Position numbers and translations under genes: made by a program
Shown here: positions 55,664-64,000 of the stretch, in pieces
Layout of the letters: each line of letters begins with the position of its first letter
Numbering within the stretch: the first letter of the stretch is position 1
The notes under the pieces: model-generated
Databases searched by the model: none
What the model saw: the letters and a program-made list of their open reading frames with translations, nothing else
What the model was told of the DNA's origin: nothing
Source: Aquimarina sp. Aq107
GTDB lineage: Bacteria; Bacteroidota; Bacteroidia; Flavobacteriales; Flavobacteriaceae
Reading direction: 5' to 3'
Length of the DNA stretch: 64,000 nucleotides
Assembly: GCF_943733665.1 (NCBI RefSeq)
Contig: NZ_OX030782.1
Coordinates: 3,148,501-3,212,500 of the forward strand

Positions 55664-56539
55664 CTAATACTGATTAAATAGCTTAGAAGGTAAATTTTTA
55701 AGTTCTTCTCTAGTAATTTTTTCTCCTTCGGTTGGTGGTTTAATATCTATAGTATCCGAAGAAAGTAACTGAATTTTGTGAAAACGGACTGTTTTCTTTC
55801 CTTCTTTTAATTCTAGAATAAGTCCAGGTAATCCATAATATCCTTTTGGACCATGATTAGCTATAATCTCTTTAGTGTACCAAGCCTCTACCCTTTTATC
55901 TGAGTTGTTTAGTACAGCTTTATAACATACATATTGCTTAACTTTTTTTGTCTCTTTCGTTAATGTCCAACGTAAATCTATTAGCTTTTCCTCTATCAAA
56001 AACTTTCTACCTCTTTGATCAAATTCATAAATCTTTAACGAACTGATTTTTTGATCTTTCTTATGATTTATATAAATAATTTCCGAATTATTATAATTAA
56101 CCCGTTCATCTACAAATTCGCGGCCTGTTTTATTTGTTCTGGTATAGGATACAGTATCATTACTAACTTTATCTTGTGGATAGTACAATGAATTTTCATT
56201 CTTGATTTTTAAAACAGTAACGAAATCATATGCTGGAATATCCAAAGATTTCTTCTTAGTTTCTTTAAAAATTTTCATAGAGTGAGCAGACATTTTATCT
56301 GCTTGTTCCTGTATCATTTGACGAAATATATCGGTAGAATCTTTATCCTTGTCAGCAATACTAGCAGCTTTGATTCTTTTTATTTCATCCATATAAACTT
56401 TAAAGTGTTCTGTATCCATCGGTGCATGACGCCTCGAAATCTGAGCAGGTTTTCTTTTCTCTTTATAAAACACAGTAATCTCCTGACTTTTTCCTGAAAA
56501 GGAAATAAAGAAAACGATTATGAGTAGTTTAGTTTTCAT
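55664..56539 (-). CDS. GLPGLI family protein, copy 2
   Basis: 291 residues, signal peptide to about 18. The family motif GLPGLI is at 236-241 and the conserved end KPPTEGEKITREEL at about 268. The rest is a strand-rich envelope domain with paired aromatic and charged residues. It is a tandem paralogue of the gene upstream. Such proteins are common near TonB receptors in Flavobacteria; function unknown. Confidence 0.9.
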   Translation of the reverse strand: MKTKLLIIVFFISFSGKSQEITVFYKEKRKPAQISRRHAPMDTEHFKVYMDEIKRIKAASIADKDKDSTDIFRQMIQEQADKMSAHSMKIFKETKKKSLDIPAYDFVTVLKIKNENSLYYPQDKVSNDTVSYTRTNKTGREFVDERVNYNNSEIIYINHKKDQKISSLKIYEFDQRGRKFLIEEKLIDLRWTLTKETKKVKQYVCYKAVLNNSDKRVEAWYTKEIIANHGPKGYYGLPGLILELKEGKKTVRFHKIQLLSSDTIDIKPPTEGEKITREELKNLPSKLFNQY

Positions 56540-56658
56540 CAGTTTCTAATTTATATTATAAACTATAGTATATATCTAAGTGTTATATTCTTTAAAAATG
56601 TTACCCTTTAATACTTATAAATTACCTGTAACATCTATTTTATATTCAAAAAAATCAA

Positions 56659-57465
56659 TCAATGTTCATTAAAAAGTAACATTGGAATATCTTCTAATTC
56701 TTCTCTAGTAATTTTTTCTCCTGTATTCGGTGGTTTTACTTTAAAGCCGTCTAGTGTATAAAGTATTCTATCTATAACGATAATTGCATCGTCCTCCACC
56801 ACTTTTACTATTAATCCCGGTAAGCCCCAATATCCAGCTGGACCAAATGAACTATCTATATCTTCTGTATACCATACTTCTACAGGTTTTTGGTTTTTAG
56901 TAGTATATACCCCGTAAGATCCGGTAAATTCTTTTTTTAACGATTTAAACAATAATGCTTTTTTACAAGTATACCCAAACATTTTTTTGGTTTCATTGGT
57001 TTTTTTCCAATTTAATTTAGATAACTTTTCTTCAATTAAATATTCTTTTCCATACGCATATTCAACACTTGATTTTTTCTTTTTACGCTTGTTGACATAC
57101 ACAACTTTATACTCTTTTTCTGATGTTTCTCTACTTATAAAAACTCGCTTACCTCCTTTCCCATAAGTAACTGAATTATTTATTGTGTCATTATATTGTC
57201 GTTGTATAGGATAATAGATTGACTTACTACCATCTATTCTCAGTACACTATTATATTGATAACTTTTCAATTCATTACTATGGTCTTTGGCTTTATCTCT
57301 TATCAAGGACATATCATCCTCTGTTCTTGGAATAATATCTAACATAGAAGATCTTAACTGACGATAATTTGCTTTTCTTGCTTCGTTATAAAAAACAGTA
57401 AATTCTTGCGCATAATTCCCCATACACGCAAATAGAAGAATTGATAATAAAAGGATAGTTTTCAT
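56659..57465 (-). CDS. GLPGLI family protein, copy 1
   Basis: About 268 residues from ATG 57465, which gives a proper leader (MKTILLLSILLFACMG); a TTG six codons upstream is possible. GLPGLI lies at 214-219 and the common end KPPNTGEKITREEL at about 244. It is 119 bp from its paralogue. A 43-nt perfect palindrome begins 25 bp before its start codon. Confidence 0.9.
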   Translation of the reverse strand: MKTILLLSILLFACMGNYAQEFTVFYNEARKANYRQLRSSMLDIIPRTEDDMSLIRDKAKDHSNELKSYQYNSVLRIDGSKSIYYPIQRQYNDTINNSVTYGKGGKRVFISRETSEKEYKVVYVNKRKKKKSSVEYAYGKEYLIEEKLSKLNWKKTNETKKMFGYTCKKALLFKSLKKEFTGSYGVYTTKNQKPVEVWYTEDIDSSFGPAGYWGLPGLIVKVVEDDAIIVIDRILYTLDGFKVKPPNTGEKITREELEDIPMLLFNEH

Positions 57466-57489
57466 AAAGAGATTTGTAAACAAAAAACA

Positions 57490-57532
57490 AAACTAAGAAA
57501 TTAGTTGAATCATTCAACTAATTTCTTAGTTT
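57490..57532. repeat. Perfect 43-nt palindrome between divergent genes
   Basis: Two exact 21-base arms (left AAACTAAGAAATTAGTTGAA plus T, right its complement) flank a single C. T-runs follow on both strands, so it could work as a terminator, but it lies between divergent genes 25 bp before a start codon, where an operator or 5'-UTR hairpin is also possible. Confidence 0.8.
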
Positions 57533-57662
57533 ATTTTTCAGTGTCATTTTTCTCATAAATAACATTCCATCCTCTTATTTCGACAGTTGGGTTATATTCA
57601 ATTTTATCATCTGATTTTTTGATTCAATTTTGGTGTATCAATTAAAAACAACAAAAGAACAG

Positions 57663-59816
57663 ATGAGATCATTATTAACCGTAATTTTATTACTTGCCGT
57701 ATCATTTTCACACGCGCAAACTACTATTTCAGGAACCGTTACAGAACCATCTGGTGTTCCTATTCCTGGAGCAAATATTTATTTAGACGGTACCTACGAC
57801 GGGGCATCAACAACAGATGATGGCACATTCACTTTTACAACCTCCGAAACGGGAGAACAAATGTTGATTGTATCTTTTCTTTCTTTCGAAACTTATGTAT
57901 TCAGTGCCTCTGTAAACAAAATGAAAGATCTAAAAATAGTACTAAAAGAAGATGTAAATTCTTTAGGAAGCGTTATTCTTAACGCAGGTACTTTTTCTGC
58001 AGGAGACAATAGTAAAGCATCAGTATTGACTCCCTTGGATATTGTTACTACCGCAGGAGCAGCCGGAGATTATATTGGCGCCTTTCAAACCTTACCAGGA
58101 ACTTCTACAGTGGCAGAGGATGGTCGACTATTTGTAAGAGGTGGTGATGCTAATGAAGCTAATGTTTACATTGATGGTTTAAGAGTCTTTCAACCTTTTT
58201 CAGCAACAGCTAATAATATTCCTACTCGTGGTCGCTTCTCTCCTTTTCTATTTAAAGGTACCAATTTTTCTACTGGTGGGTATTCTGCAGAATATGGAGA
58301 TGCTTTATCTAGTGTATTACTTTTAAATACCATTAATGAACCCGAACAAGAAAAAACAGATTTATCTTTTATAACTGTAGGTCTTGGTGTAGGAAACACA
58401 CAAAAATGGGAGAAAAACTCCTTAAGTATCAACGCATTTTATCTTAATCTAAAACCATATCAGGAAATCATTTCTCAACGTGTAGATTGGATTAAACCTT
58501 TCGAGTCACTGTCAGGTGAAGCTGTTTATAGACATCAATTTAATAATGGTTTATTCAAATTATACGGAGGCATAAATTACGCTGATTTCCAATTAATTCA
58601 GGAAGATATTAACAGACCTGAAGGAATAAACTTTGGACTTACTAATAGAAATCTATATCTAAATGCCTCTTATAAAGGTGATCTAAGAAATGATTGGACA
58701 TTAGCTACTGGAGCAAGTTTTGCCAATGATCACAATGACATAAAAATTGAAGAAACTAATGTTGATAATGATGACAATAGTGCACATCTCAAAATAAAAC
58801 TAAGAAAAAGATTTAGCAACCGATTTAAACTAAGTTTTGGAGCAGAACAATTCTTAGGTAATTTTAAAGAAGAAGTAAATGCTCAATCCTTTGGAAATTT
58901 TCAGAGTAGTTTTAAAAATAACAGTACTGCTGCTTTTTCTGAAGCTAATGTGTTTTTCAACAAAAAATTAGCAATGCAGGTCGGATTACGGGCTACTCAC
59001 AATGCTTTACTTGATGTTACGAAGATATCCCCTAGGGCTTCTTTAGCATATAAAATTGCAGATAAATCTCAAATTTCTTTAGCATATGGAGATTTTTACC
59101 AAACGCCTCAGCAAGATGTCCTTAAATATAATAGTTCATTAGACCCAGAAAAGTCATCACATTATATTCTTAACTACTTGTACCAAAATGATGGAAGAAC
59201 CTTACGAGCAGAAGGGTATTATAAAAGTTATAACAGTTTAGTCAAATTCGATACTGATTTACCAGAATTTGATAGTTTTTACAACAACAATGGAGATGGA
59301 TACGCGGCTGGATTGGACCTTTATTGGAGAGACAATAAATCTATTAAGAATTTCGAATATTGGGCGAGTTACTCCTATTTGGATACAAAGAGAAATTATA
59401 GAAATTACCCAGAACGTGCTACTCCAAATTTTGCCGCAAAACATAATCTATCGGTAGTTGGAAAATATTGGGCTAAAGATTGGAAATCTTTAATCAGTGC
59501 GACCTATAATTTTGCTTCTGGACGTCCATACACGGATCCAAATACAATTAACTTTTTAGGCGAAAAGACAAAGACATTTAATTCTTTAAATATGAGTTGG
59601 GCTTATCTAATTAGTCAACAAAAGATTTTATTTGTATCAGTATCTAATGTGCTAGGTTTTGACAATATATTTAACTATCAATATGCCAATACTCCTAACA
59701 TTAATGGTGACTTTGCTAGACGTGCTATTAGACCAACTGCTGATCGTTTCTTTATAGTCGGTTTCTTTTGGACAATCAGTGATAATAAAAACGATAATCA
59801 ATTAGATAATCTGTAA
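57663..59816 (+). CDS. TonB-dependent receptor, carboxypeptidase-regulatory-like N-terminus
   Basis: About 717 residues from ATG 57663, which yields a leader ending at SHAQ; the 11 extra residues from an upstream ATG break the signal peptide. CarboxypepD_reg-like domain at 21-95 (ISGTVTEPSGVPIPGANIYL), plug at about 120-220 (TLPGTSTVAEDGRLFVRGG, NVYIDGLRVFQPF) and an outer-membrane barrel. It lies divergent to the GLPGLI pair and 98 bp upstream of a TPR-like protein and the kinase/2TM array. The ligand is unknown. Confidence 0.9.
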   Translation: MRSLLTVILLLAVSFSHAQTTISGTVTEPSGVPIPGANIYLDGTYDGASTTDDGTFTFTTSETGEQMLIVSFLSFETYVFSASVNKMKDLKIVLKEDVNSLGSVILNAGTFSAGDNSKASVLTPLDIVTTAGAAGDYIGAFQTLPGTSTVAEDGRLFVRGGDANEANVYIDGLRVFQPFSATANNIPTRGRFSPFLFKGTNFSTGGYSAEYGDALSSVLLLNTINEPEQEKTDLSFITVGLGVGNTQKWEKNSLSINAFYLNLKPYQEIISQRVDWIKPFESLSGEAVYRHQFNNGLFKLYGGINYADFQLIQEDINRPEGINFGLTNRNLYLNASYKGDLRNDWTLATGASFANDHNDIKIEETNVDNDDNSAHLKIKLRKRFSNRFKLSFGAEQFLGNFKEEVNAQSFGNFQSSFKNNSTAAFSEANVFFNKKLAMQVGLRATHNALLDVTKISPRASLAYKIADKSQISLAYGDFYQTPQQDVLKYNSSLDPEKSSHYILNYLYQNDGRTLRAEGYYKSYNSLVKFDTDLPEFDSFYNNNGDGYAAGLDLYWRDNKSIKNFEYWASYSYLDTKRNYRNYPERATPNFAAKHNLSVVGKYWAKDWKSLISATYNFASGRPYTDPNTINFLGEKTKTFNSLNMSWAYLISQQKILFVSVSNVLGFDNIFNYQYANTPNINGDFARRAIRPTADRFFIVGFFWTISDNKNDNQLDNL

Positions 59817-59914
59817 TACAATTCATCACAAAAAAACTACAGTTCGGTATTATTTAATTCCAAAACACACCCTATTAAAGGATCTTTACAATGTAAAACA
59901 AAACAACCAATACT

Positions 59915-60538
59915 ATGAAAACATTAATTATTATACTTAGCATTTTTACAATTACAACTACCACTGCTCAATCGGCCTATGAAAAAGGAATGGGAAAAGC
60001 TTTTGAACTTTGGGGAAACCAAAAAAATGATGAAGCTGCCAATTTATTCGAAAGAATTGGTAAAGCAGAAAAAGACAACTGGCTACCATTTTATTATGCT
60101 GCTCAGATCCATATCGTAAAAACGTTTGGAACTAAAAATGCAGAAGAAGTAGAGTCTCGTCTTACAAAAGCCCAAGATTACCTTAATCAAGCCAAAACTT
60201 TTTCTAAGAATAACGCAGAAATCCTAATTATGGAAGCAATGTTAAATACTGCATACGTAGTATATGATGGAGCAAAATATGGAATGACACATTCTGCCAA
60301 AGTTGAGGAGTTATATCAAAAAGCAAAGATTATTGAACCTGAAAACCCAAGAGCAATATTATATCACGCAGAATGGCAAATGGGAGCAGCAAAATTCTGG
60401 GGTAAAGACCCAAAAGCCTTTTGTCCTGAAGTAGAAAAAGCTATCTTGTACTTTGAAACGGCGTCTTCTGCGATACCTTTTTATCCAAGTTGGGGAAAAG
60501 ATCAGATAGCAAGAATACAAGAAAATTGTAAATCATAA
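59915..60538 (+). CDS. Secreted TPR-like protein
   Basis: 207 residues with a signal peptide (to about 19, TTTTAQ). Helical repeats resembling TPRs: GMGKAFELWGNQKNDEAANLFER, RLTKAQDYLNQAKTFSKNNAEIL, KVEELYQKAKIIEPENPRAI and EVEKAILYFETASS. It starts the probable operon with the histidine kinase, 21 bp before it. It could be the periplasmic sensor partner of that kinase, which lacks a large sensor domain of its own. Confidence 0.75.
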   Translation: MKTLIIILSIFTITTTTAQSAYEKGMGKAFELWGNQKNDEAANLFERIGKAEKDNWLPFYYAAQIHIVKTFGTKNAEEVESRLTKAQDYLNQAKTFSKNNAEILIMEAMLNTAYVVYDGAKYGMTHSAKVEELYQKAKIIEPENPRAILYHAEWQMGAAKFWGKDPKAFCPEVEKAILYFETASSAIPFYPSWGKDQIARIQENCKS

Positions 60539-60559
60539 ATAAAACAATATTTAGCATAT

Positions 60560-61921
60560 ATGAATACCCTAAAAGACATAAAGTTTGTTGTAATTGTTTC
60601 TCTAGTAATTTCATTAGTAGTTGCTGTATTAAATTTATTAACTAATGGTTTTAAATTCGAAGAGGTTTTTACAATCTCATGGTTTGGGATCAACTTTATG
60701 TATAGTTTCTTTTTATGCTATATAAACACTGTATATTTTAGATTTATCAACTATAAATTCGAATGGAAAAACAAAGGAGTTAAAAGAATTGTAATTGGTG
60801 CAGGAGGTTCTATTATCGTTACTATGATAGGATTTGCAATTTGCGAATTTGTAGCAACGGTTATTATTCTAGAAAGACAAACCATAGAGGAGTTTTTAGC
60901 TGATCAATCGTTTAGAGATTATATTTTTCCTTTATTATTTACCACAGTAATTTCCTTATTCTTTCATGCAATGTATTTCTACAAAGCACTACAAGAGAAA
61001 AAGGTAACTGAACAAAAAATAATCGCAGGAACAGCATCAGCAAAGTTTGATGCGCTAAAAAATCAGCTTGATCCACATTTTTTATTTAATAGTTTAAATG
61101 TGCTAACATCATTGATTGATGAAAACCCAAGAATGGCTCAGAAGTTTACCACCTCATTATCTAAGGTGTATCGATATGTTTTAGAACAAAAAGATAAAGA
61201 ATTAGTAACTGTAGATGAAGAATTAAAATTTGCAAAAACATATATGACCTTACTAAAATTAAGGTTTGAGGATAGTATCATTTTTGAAATGCCAGAATCT
61301 GCCGGTAATTCTGAAGCAAAGGTAGTACCACTATCATTACAGATTTTATTAGAAAATACGATCAAACATAATGTAGTTATGCCAGATAGGCCTCTGCATA
61401 TAAAAATTTATGAGGACGATGGTTTTCTAATTGTAGAAAACAACTTACAACCTAAAGAAGTTATAAAGCAAAGTAGCGGTGTAGGTTTAGGAAATGTGCA
61501 ACAACGATACGGATTACTAACTAAAAGAGAGTTTTCGGTATTCAAGACAGAAACAGCTTTCATTGCAAAGCTTCCAATATTAACAAAAAAAATAACATCA
61601 ATCGATATGACAGCATCACAGAATATAGAAATCGTTAAAGATTTAAAATATAAAAGAGCGAAAGACAGAGTTAAAAAAATGAAAGAATTCTACGGAAGTC
61701 TAACAGCATATTGCATCGTAATTCCTTTTTTAATATTTATAAATTATAGAACTACAGGTTTTGGCCTTCCTTGGTTTATTTTTCCGATGGCCGGATGGGG
61801 ATTAGGATTACTTTTCCATTATGCAGAGGCTTTTGACCATCATCCAATATTTGGTAAAGATTGGGAGAAGAAAAAAATTAGAAAATATATGGACGAATCT
61901 AATCGAAGAAATTATGAATGA
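60560..61921 (+). CDS. LytS-type sensor histidine kinase with C-terminal 2TM domain
   Basis: 453 residues. Four N-terminal membrane helices (about 8-28, 41-62, 77-103 and 121-142), a His_kinase domain with H173 (NQLDPHFLFNSLN), an ATPase N-box (QILLENTIKHN at about 261-271) and GVGLGNVQQR, then a C-terminal 2TM domain (362-447: YKRAKDRV ... WGLGLLFH ... KDWEKKKIRKYM). Fusion of the 2TM module to the kinase, followed by five stand-alone 2TM proteins, suggests that the modules interact. The first 2TM gene overlaps its stop by 8 bp. No LytTR response regulator is in the window. Confidence 0.93.
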   Translation: MNTLKDIKFVVIVSLVISLVVAVLNLLTNGFKFEEVFTISWFGINFMYSFFLCYINTVYFRFINYKFEWKNKGVKRIVIGAGGSIIVTMIGFAICEFVATVIILERQTIEEFLADQSFRDYIFPLLFTTVISLFFHAMYFYKALQEKKVTEQKIIAGTASAKFDALKNQLDPHFLFNSLNVLTSLIDENPRMAQKFTTSLSKVYRYVLEQKDKELVTVDEELKFAKTYMTLLKLRFEDSIIFEMPESAGNSEAKVVPLSLQILLENTIKHNVVMPDRPLHIKIYEDDGFLIVENNLQPKEVIKQSSGVGLGNVQQRYGLLTKREFSVFKTETAFIAKLPILTKKITSIDMTASQNIEIVKDLKYKRAKDRVKKMKEFYGSLTAYCIVIPFLIFINYRTTGFGLPWFIFPMAGWGLGLLFHYAEAFDHHPIFGKDWEKKKIRKYMDESNRRNYE

Positions 61922-62258
61922 TAATGATAAAAGAAAAGCATATAACAGTGCTAAAAAAAGAGTCAAGGAGGAACGAAGTTTTTTTTCACACGTCGCAGTG
62001 TATGTGGTAATGAATATAATAATCATAATTTTTAAAATAAAAATTGGAGATTATGTAAATAGTGAAAATTATGACAATTACCTGCCATGGAATCTATTTA
62101 GTGCTCCGATATTATGGGGAATTGGTTTACTGGCTCACGGATTATGGACATTCAGAGGAAAAAATGGATTAGGAAAATTATTTAGTAAATCCATCTTTGG
62201 TAAAGAATGGGAAGAACAAAAGATTGAAGAATTTATGAACAAGAAGAATGACATCTAA
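61914..62258 (+). CDS. 2TM domain protein A
   Basis: About 114 residues from ATG 61914, which overlaps the kinase stop. Two membrane helices between the conserved N-terminal YNSAKKRVKEER and C-terminal GKEWEEQKIEEFM, with WGIGLLAHG between them. It has an unusually long loop (GDYVNSENYDNY) and an insert (RGKNGLGKLFSKS) compared with its neighbours. It should sit in the inner membrane with both ends in the cytosol. Confidence 0.88.
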   Translation: MNDNDKRKAYNSAKKRVKEERSFFSHVAVYVVMNIIIIIFKIKIGDYVNSENYDNYLPWNLFSAPILWGIGLLAHGLWTFRGKNGLGKLFSKSIFGKEWEEQKIEEFMNKKNDI

Positions 62259-62589
62259 ACAAATGGAAAATTCTGAATTACATAAAAGATATTCTAAAGC
62301 AAAAAAGAGAGTTCAAGACGAACGATCTTTCTTTACACACCTTGCCTTGTATATAGTAATTAATATGGTGATTACTTATATAATTTTACAACTAAAACAC
62401 CATATATATGACGGATATTTATTTTTAAACCTAATTAGTTCTCCTGTCATTTGGGGAATATTCTTACTTGGACACGGGCTATGGGTTTTTGGAAATAAAG
62501 ATGTATTAAGAAAAGCATCAAAACCATCTTTTTTAAGCAAGAAATGGGAAGAAAAAAAGATTGAAGAACTGATGCAAGAAAATAACTAA
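62248..62589 (+). CDS. 2TM domain protein B
   Basis: 113 residues, overlapping the previous gene by 11 bp; ATG 62263 is an alternative start. Same plan as A: YSKAKKRVQDER, WGIFLLGHGLWVF, SKKWEEKKIEELM. It shares with A the HGLWxF segment and the longer linker before the final helix, so A and B are closest to each other. Confidence 0.88.
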   Translation: MTSKQMENSELHKRYSKAKKRVQDERSFFTHLALYIVINMVITYIILQLKHHIYDGYLFLNLISSPVIWGIFLLGHGLWVFGNKDVLRKASKPSFLSKKWEEKKIEELMQENN

Positions 62590-62605
62590 TTCAAAAAAAT
62601 ATAAC

Positions 62606-62920
62606 ATGGAAAACTTAGAACGACAAACAAAATATAGAAGAGCAAAAAAGAGAGTCCAAGAAGAAAAAGGTTTTTATAGCCATTTTACAGCTTATGTAAT
62701 TGTAAATGTTTTTCTACTTCTGATCAACTCAGATTTCATAGATGAAGGATTTAATAATTGGCTAAATTGGAATTTATACATTACTCCATTTTTCTGGGGA
62801 ATTGGTTTATTCTTTCACTGGGTGAAGGTTTTTAATCCTAACATAATTTTCAGTAAACAATGGGAAGAGCGAAAAATCAAAGAGATTATCAGAAAAGATA
62901 ATACTACAGATTATTTCTAA
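62606..62920 (+). CDS. 2TM domain protein C
   Basis: 104 residues: YRRAKKRVQEEKGFY, two membrane helices, WGIGLFFHWVKVF and SKQWEERKIKEI. It is closest to protein D, sharing the loop pattern GFxNWLxWxLYITP. The final motif carries IIRK in place of LMxE. Spacing to B is 16 bp. Confidence 0.9.
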   Translation: MENLERQTKYRRAKKRVQEEKGFYSHFTAYVIVNVFLLLINSDFIDEGFNNWLNWNLYITPFFWGIGLFFHWVKVFNPNIIFSKQWEERKIKEIIRKDNTTDYF

Positions 62921-62947
62921 AAACTAATAAACTTAAGGCTATTCATC

Positions 62948-63262
62948 ATGCTAAATTCTGAAGAAAATAAACGATATGAAAGTGCTAAAAAAAGAGTAGA
63001 TGATGAGCGAGGGTTTTATACACATCTAACCTTCTATATTGTAATTAATATAGTGATATTAATAATCAATACCAATTTTGCTAGTCAAGGGTTTAAAAAC
63101 TGGTTGCAGTGGCACTTATATATTACCCCAATACTTTGGGGAATAGGATTATTGTTTCATGGATTAAAGGTTTTTAAACATAATTTCATTTTTGGAAAGA
63201 ACTGGGAAGAACGAAAAATCAAGGAACTAATGGACGAAGAAGATACACCAGATGTATCATAA
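62948..63262 (+). CDS. 2TM domain protein D
   Basis: 104 residues: YESAKKRVDDERGFY, WGIGLLFHGLKVF, GKNWEERKIKELMDEE. It is nearly identical in plan to C, with the same length and loop. C and D probably arose by a recent duplication. Gap to C is 27 bp. Confidence 0.9.
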   Translation: MLNSEENKRYESAKKRVDDERGFYTHLTFYIVINIVILIINTNFASQGFKNWLQWHLYITPILWGIGLLFHGLKVFKHNFIFGKNWEERKIKELMDEEDTPDVS

Positions 63263-63296
63263 CATCAATCAAAACTAACACTAAAAACTAATCATA

Positions 63297-63602
63297 ATGA
63301 AAGATTTCGAAGAACAAAAAAGATACGAACGCGCAAAAGAACGAGTAGACGAACTAAAGAAATTTTATAACAATCTCTTTACTTACATTATCATTATTGG
63401 ACTTCTTGCAGGGATAAATTATTACACTAATGAATGGCGTTATGCCTGGTTCTTATGGGCTGCATTTGGTTGGGGAATAGGTTTGGCTTTTCATGCTGTT
63501 AAAGCATATAGAATTAATCCTATGTTTGATAAAGATTGGGAGGAACGTAGAATCAGAAAATATATGGATGAAGAAGATAAAGAAAAACAACTTTGGGAAT
63601 AA
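63297..63602 (+). CDS. 2TM domain protein E
   Basis: 101 residues: YERAKERVDELKKFY, a short loop with TNEWRYAWFLWAAF, WGIGLAFHAVKAY and DKDWEERRIRKYMDEE. Its C-terminal motif is closer to the kinase's own 2TM module (GKDWEKKKIRKYMDES) than to A-D, so it may derive from that module. It ends the array; an amidohydrolase gene follows 85 bp later. Confidence 0.9.
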   Translation: MKDFEEQKRYERAKERVDELKKFYNNLFTYIIIIGLLAGINYYTNEWRYAWFLWAAFGWGIGLAFHAVKAYRINPMFDKDWEERRIRKYMDEEDKEKQLWE

Positions 63603-63687
63603 TTGATTTTTTAGATCGTGTTTCCCATAATTACAAAAGGATTTAATACAATAAGAATTCTAATAATCTTTTTAAAGATCAATCAAA

Positions 63688-64000
63688 ATGAAAACACTTA
63701 TTCATCTAATTATATTATTCTTTATCAGCTTACTTAGTAATGCTCAAGAATCTTTTATCATTAAAGATGTAACCATTTTTGATGGTGAGAAAGTGATCCC
63801 AAAAACATCCATCCTTATAGAAAACGGAGCTATTTCCAAAATTGCTAAATCAATAAATCGCAACGCTACAGTTATTAATGGAAATGGTAAATTCTTAATG
63901 CCTGCAATGACTAATTGCCATGTACATGCTTGGGGAATTCCTATTTTACAACAAGCTGTAGAAGCTGGTGTATTTAATCTATTAGATATGCATGGTGTTG
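63688..64000 (+). CDS. Amidohydrolase family protein, 5' part (3' end outside window)
   Basis: First 104 residues of a gene that runs off the window. Signal peptide to about 20 (SLLSNAQ), then the N-terminal strand FIIKDVTIFDGEKVIPKTSILIENGAI and the metal motif NCHVHAWG, the HxH of amidohydrolases. It is exported, unlike typical cytosolic relatives. A short stem ATCTTT/AAAGAT lies just before its start. Confidence 0.85.
   Translation, partial: MKTLIHLIILFFISLLSNAQESFIIKDVTIFDGEKVIPKTSILIENGAISKIAKSINRNATVINGNGKFLMPAMTNCHVHAWGIPILQQAVEAGVFNLLDMHGV

Noticed and set aside
61914..63602. 2TM array as a CRISPR or simple DNA repeat
   Set aside because: The repetition is at protein level with diverged DNA and no regularly spaced identical repeats.
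1..64000. Window as a closed circle joined through the two amidohydrolase ends
   Set aside because: The two fragments do not overlap and together would leave a gap in the expected protein. There are no plasmid or origin genes.

Overview
The window comes from a low-GC marine-type member of the Bacteroidetes, most likely Flavobacteriaceae. Supporting signs are T9SS type A C-terminal sorting domains on three secreted proteins, two GLPGLI-family proteins, TonB receptors with carboxypeptidase-regulatory N-terminal domains, many lipoproteins with a Cys after a short hydrophobic leader, -7 boxes of the TAnnTTTG type, and almost no Shine-Dalgarno sequences. An Aquimarina- or Kordia-like genus is a guess. 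No phage, IS element, CRISPR array, rRNA or tRNA gene was found. The window looks like chromosomal sequence dominated by envelope, sensing and secreted-enzyme functions.

Layout. 1-6.8 kb: the 3' end of an amidohydrolase, a pirin, two tandem hybrid histidine kinases with periplasmic solute-binding sensors (the first has lost its phospho-accepting His), and a DUF1853 protein. 6.8-9.5 kb (minus): a VWA protein and a ChlI/MoxR-like AAA ATPase. 9.7-21.7 kb (plus): secreted or periplasmic hydrolases (M28 peptidase, class A beta-lactamase-like, MBL fold, sortilin-like BNR protein, S9 peptidase), DUF2490, an isochorismatase-like hydrolase and DUF547. 21.8-25.9 kb (minus): a compact three-gene operon of one T9SS-sorted protein and two large fibre-like paralogues. 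26-30.2 kb (plus): a HipA-like kinase with its DUF3037 partner, a serine hydrolase, a double-glycine-leader peptide and an alpha/beta hydrolase-OsmC fusion. 30.3-38.4 kb: a PL7-like lipoprotein, a small lipoprotein, a T9SS metallophosphoesterase, a multi-pass membrane protein and a T9SS M36 peptidase. 38.9-44.7 kb (plus): YdeI-like protein, two LVIVD lipoproteins, Cu/Zn superoxide dismutase, an ECF sigma/anti-sigma pair and a mono-haem lipoprotein. 44.8-51.6 kb (minus): a lipoprotein, a GNAT enzyme, then an operon of two DUF4331 half-proteins, a TPR lipoprotein and a TonB receptor. 51.8-55.6 kb: LETM1-related protein, a second ECF sigma factor with a membrane protein, and a type II NADH dehydrogenase. 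55.7-57.5 kb (minus): two GLPGLI proteins. 57.7-63.6 kb (plus): TonB receptor, TPR-like protein, a LytS-type kinase carrying a C-terminal 2TM domain, and five stand-alone 2TM proteins in a row. The window ends in the 5' part of another amidohydrolase.

The most unusual points are the kinase/2TM array without a visible LytTR response regulator, the orphan double-glycine-leader peptide, the split DUF4331-TPR-TonB operon, the pseudokinase/kinase tandem pair, the HipA-like/DUF3037 pair, and a perfect 43-nt palindrome between divergent envelope genes.
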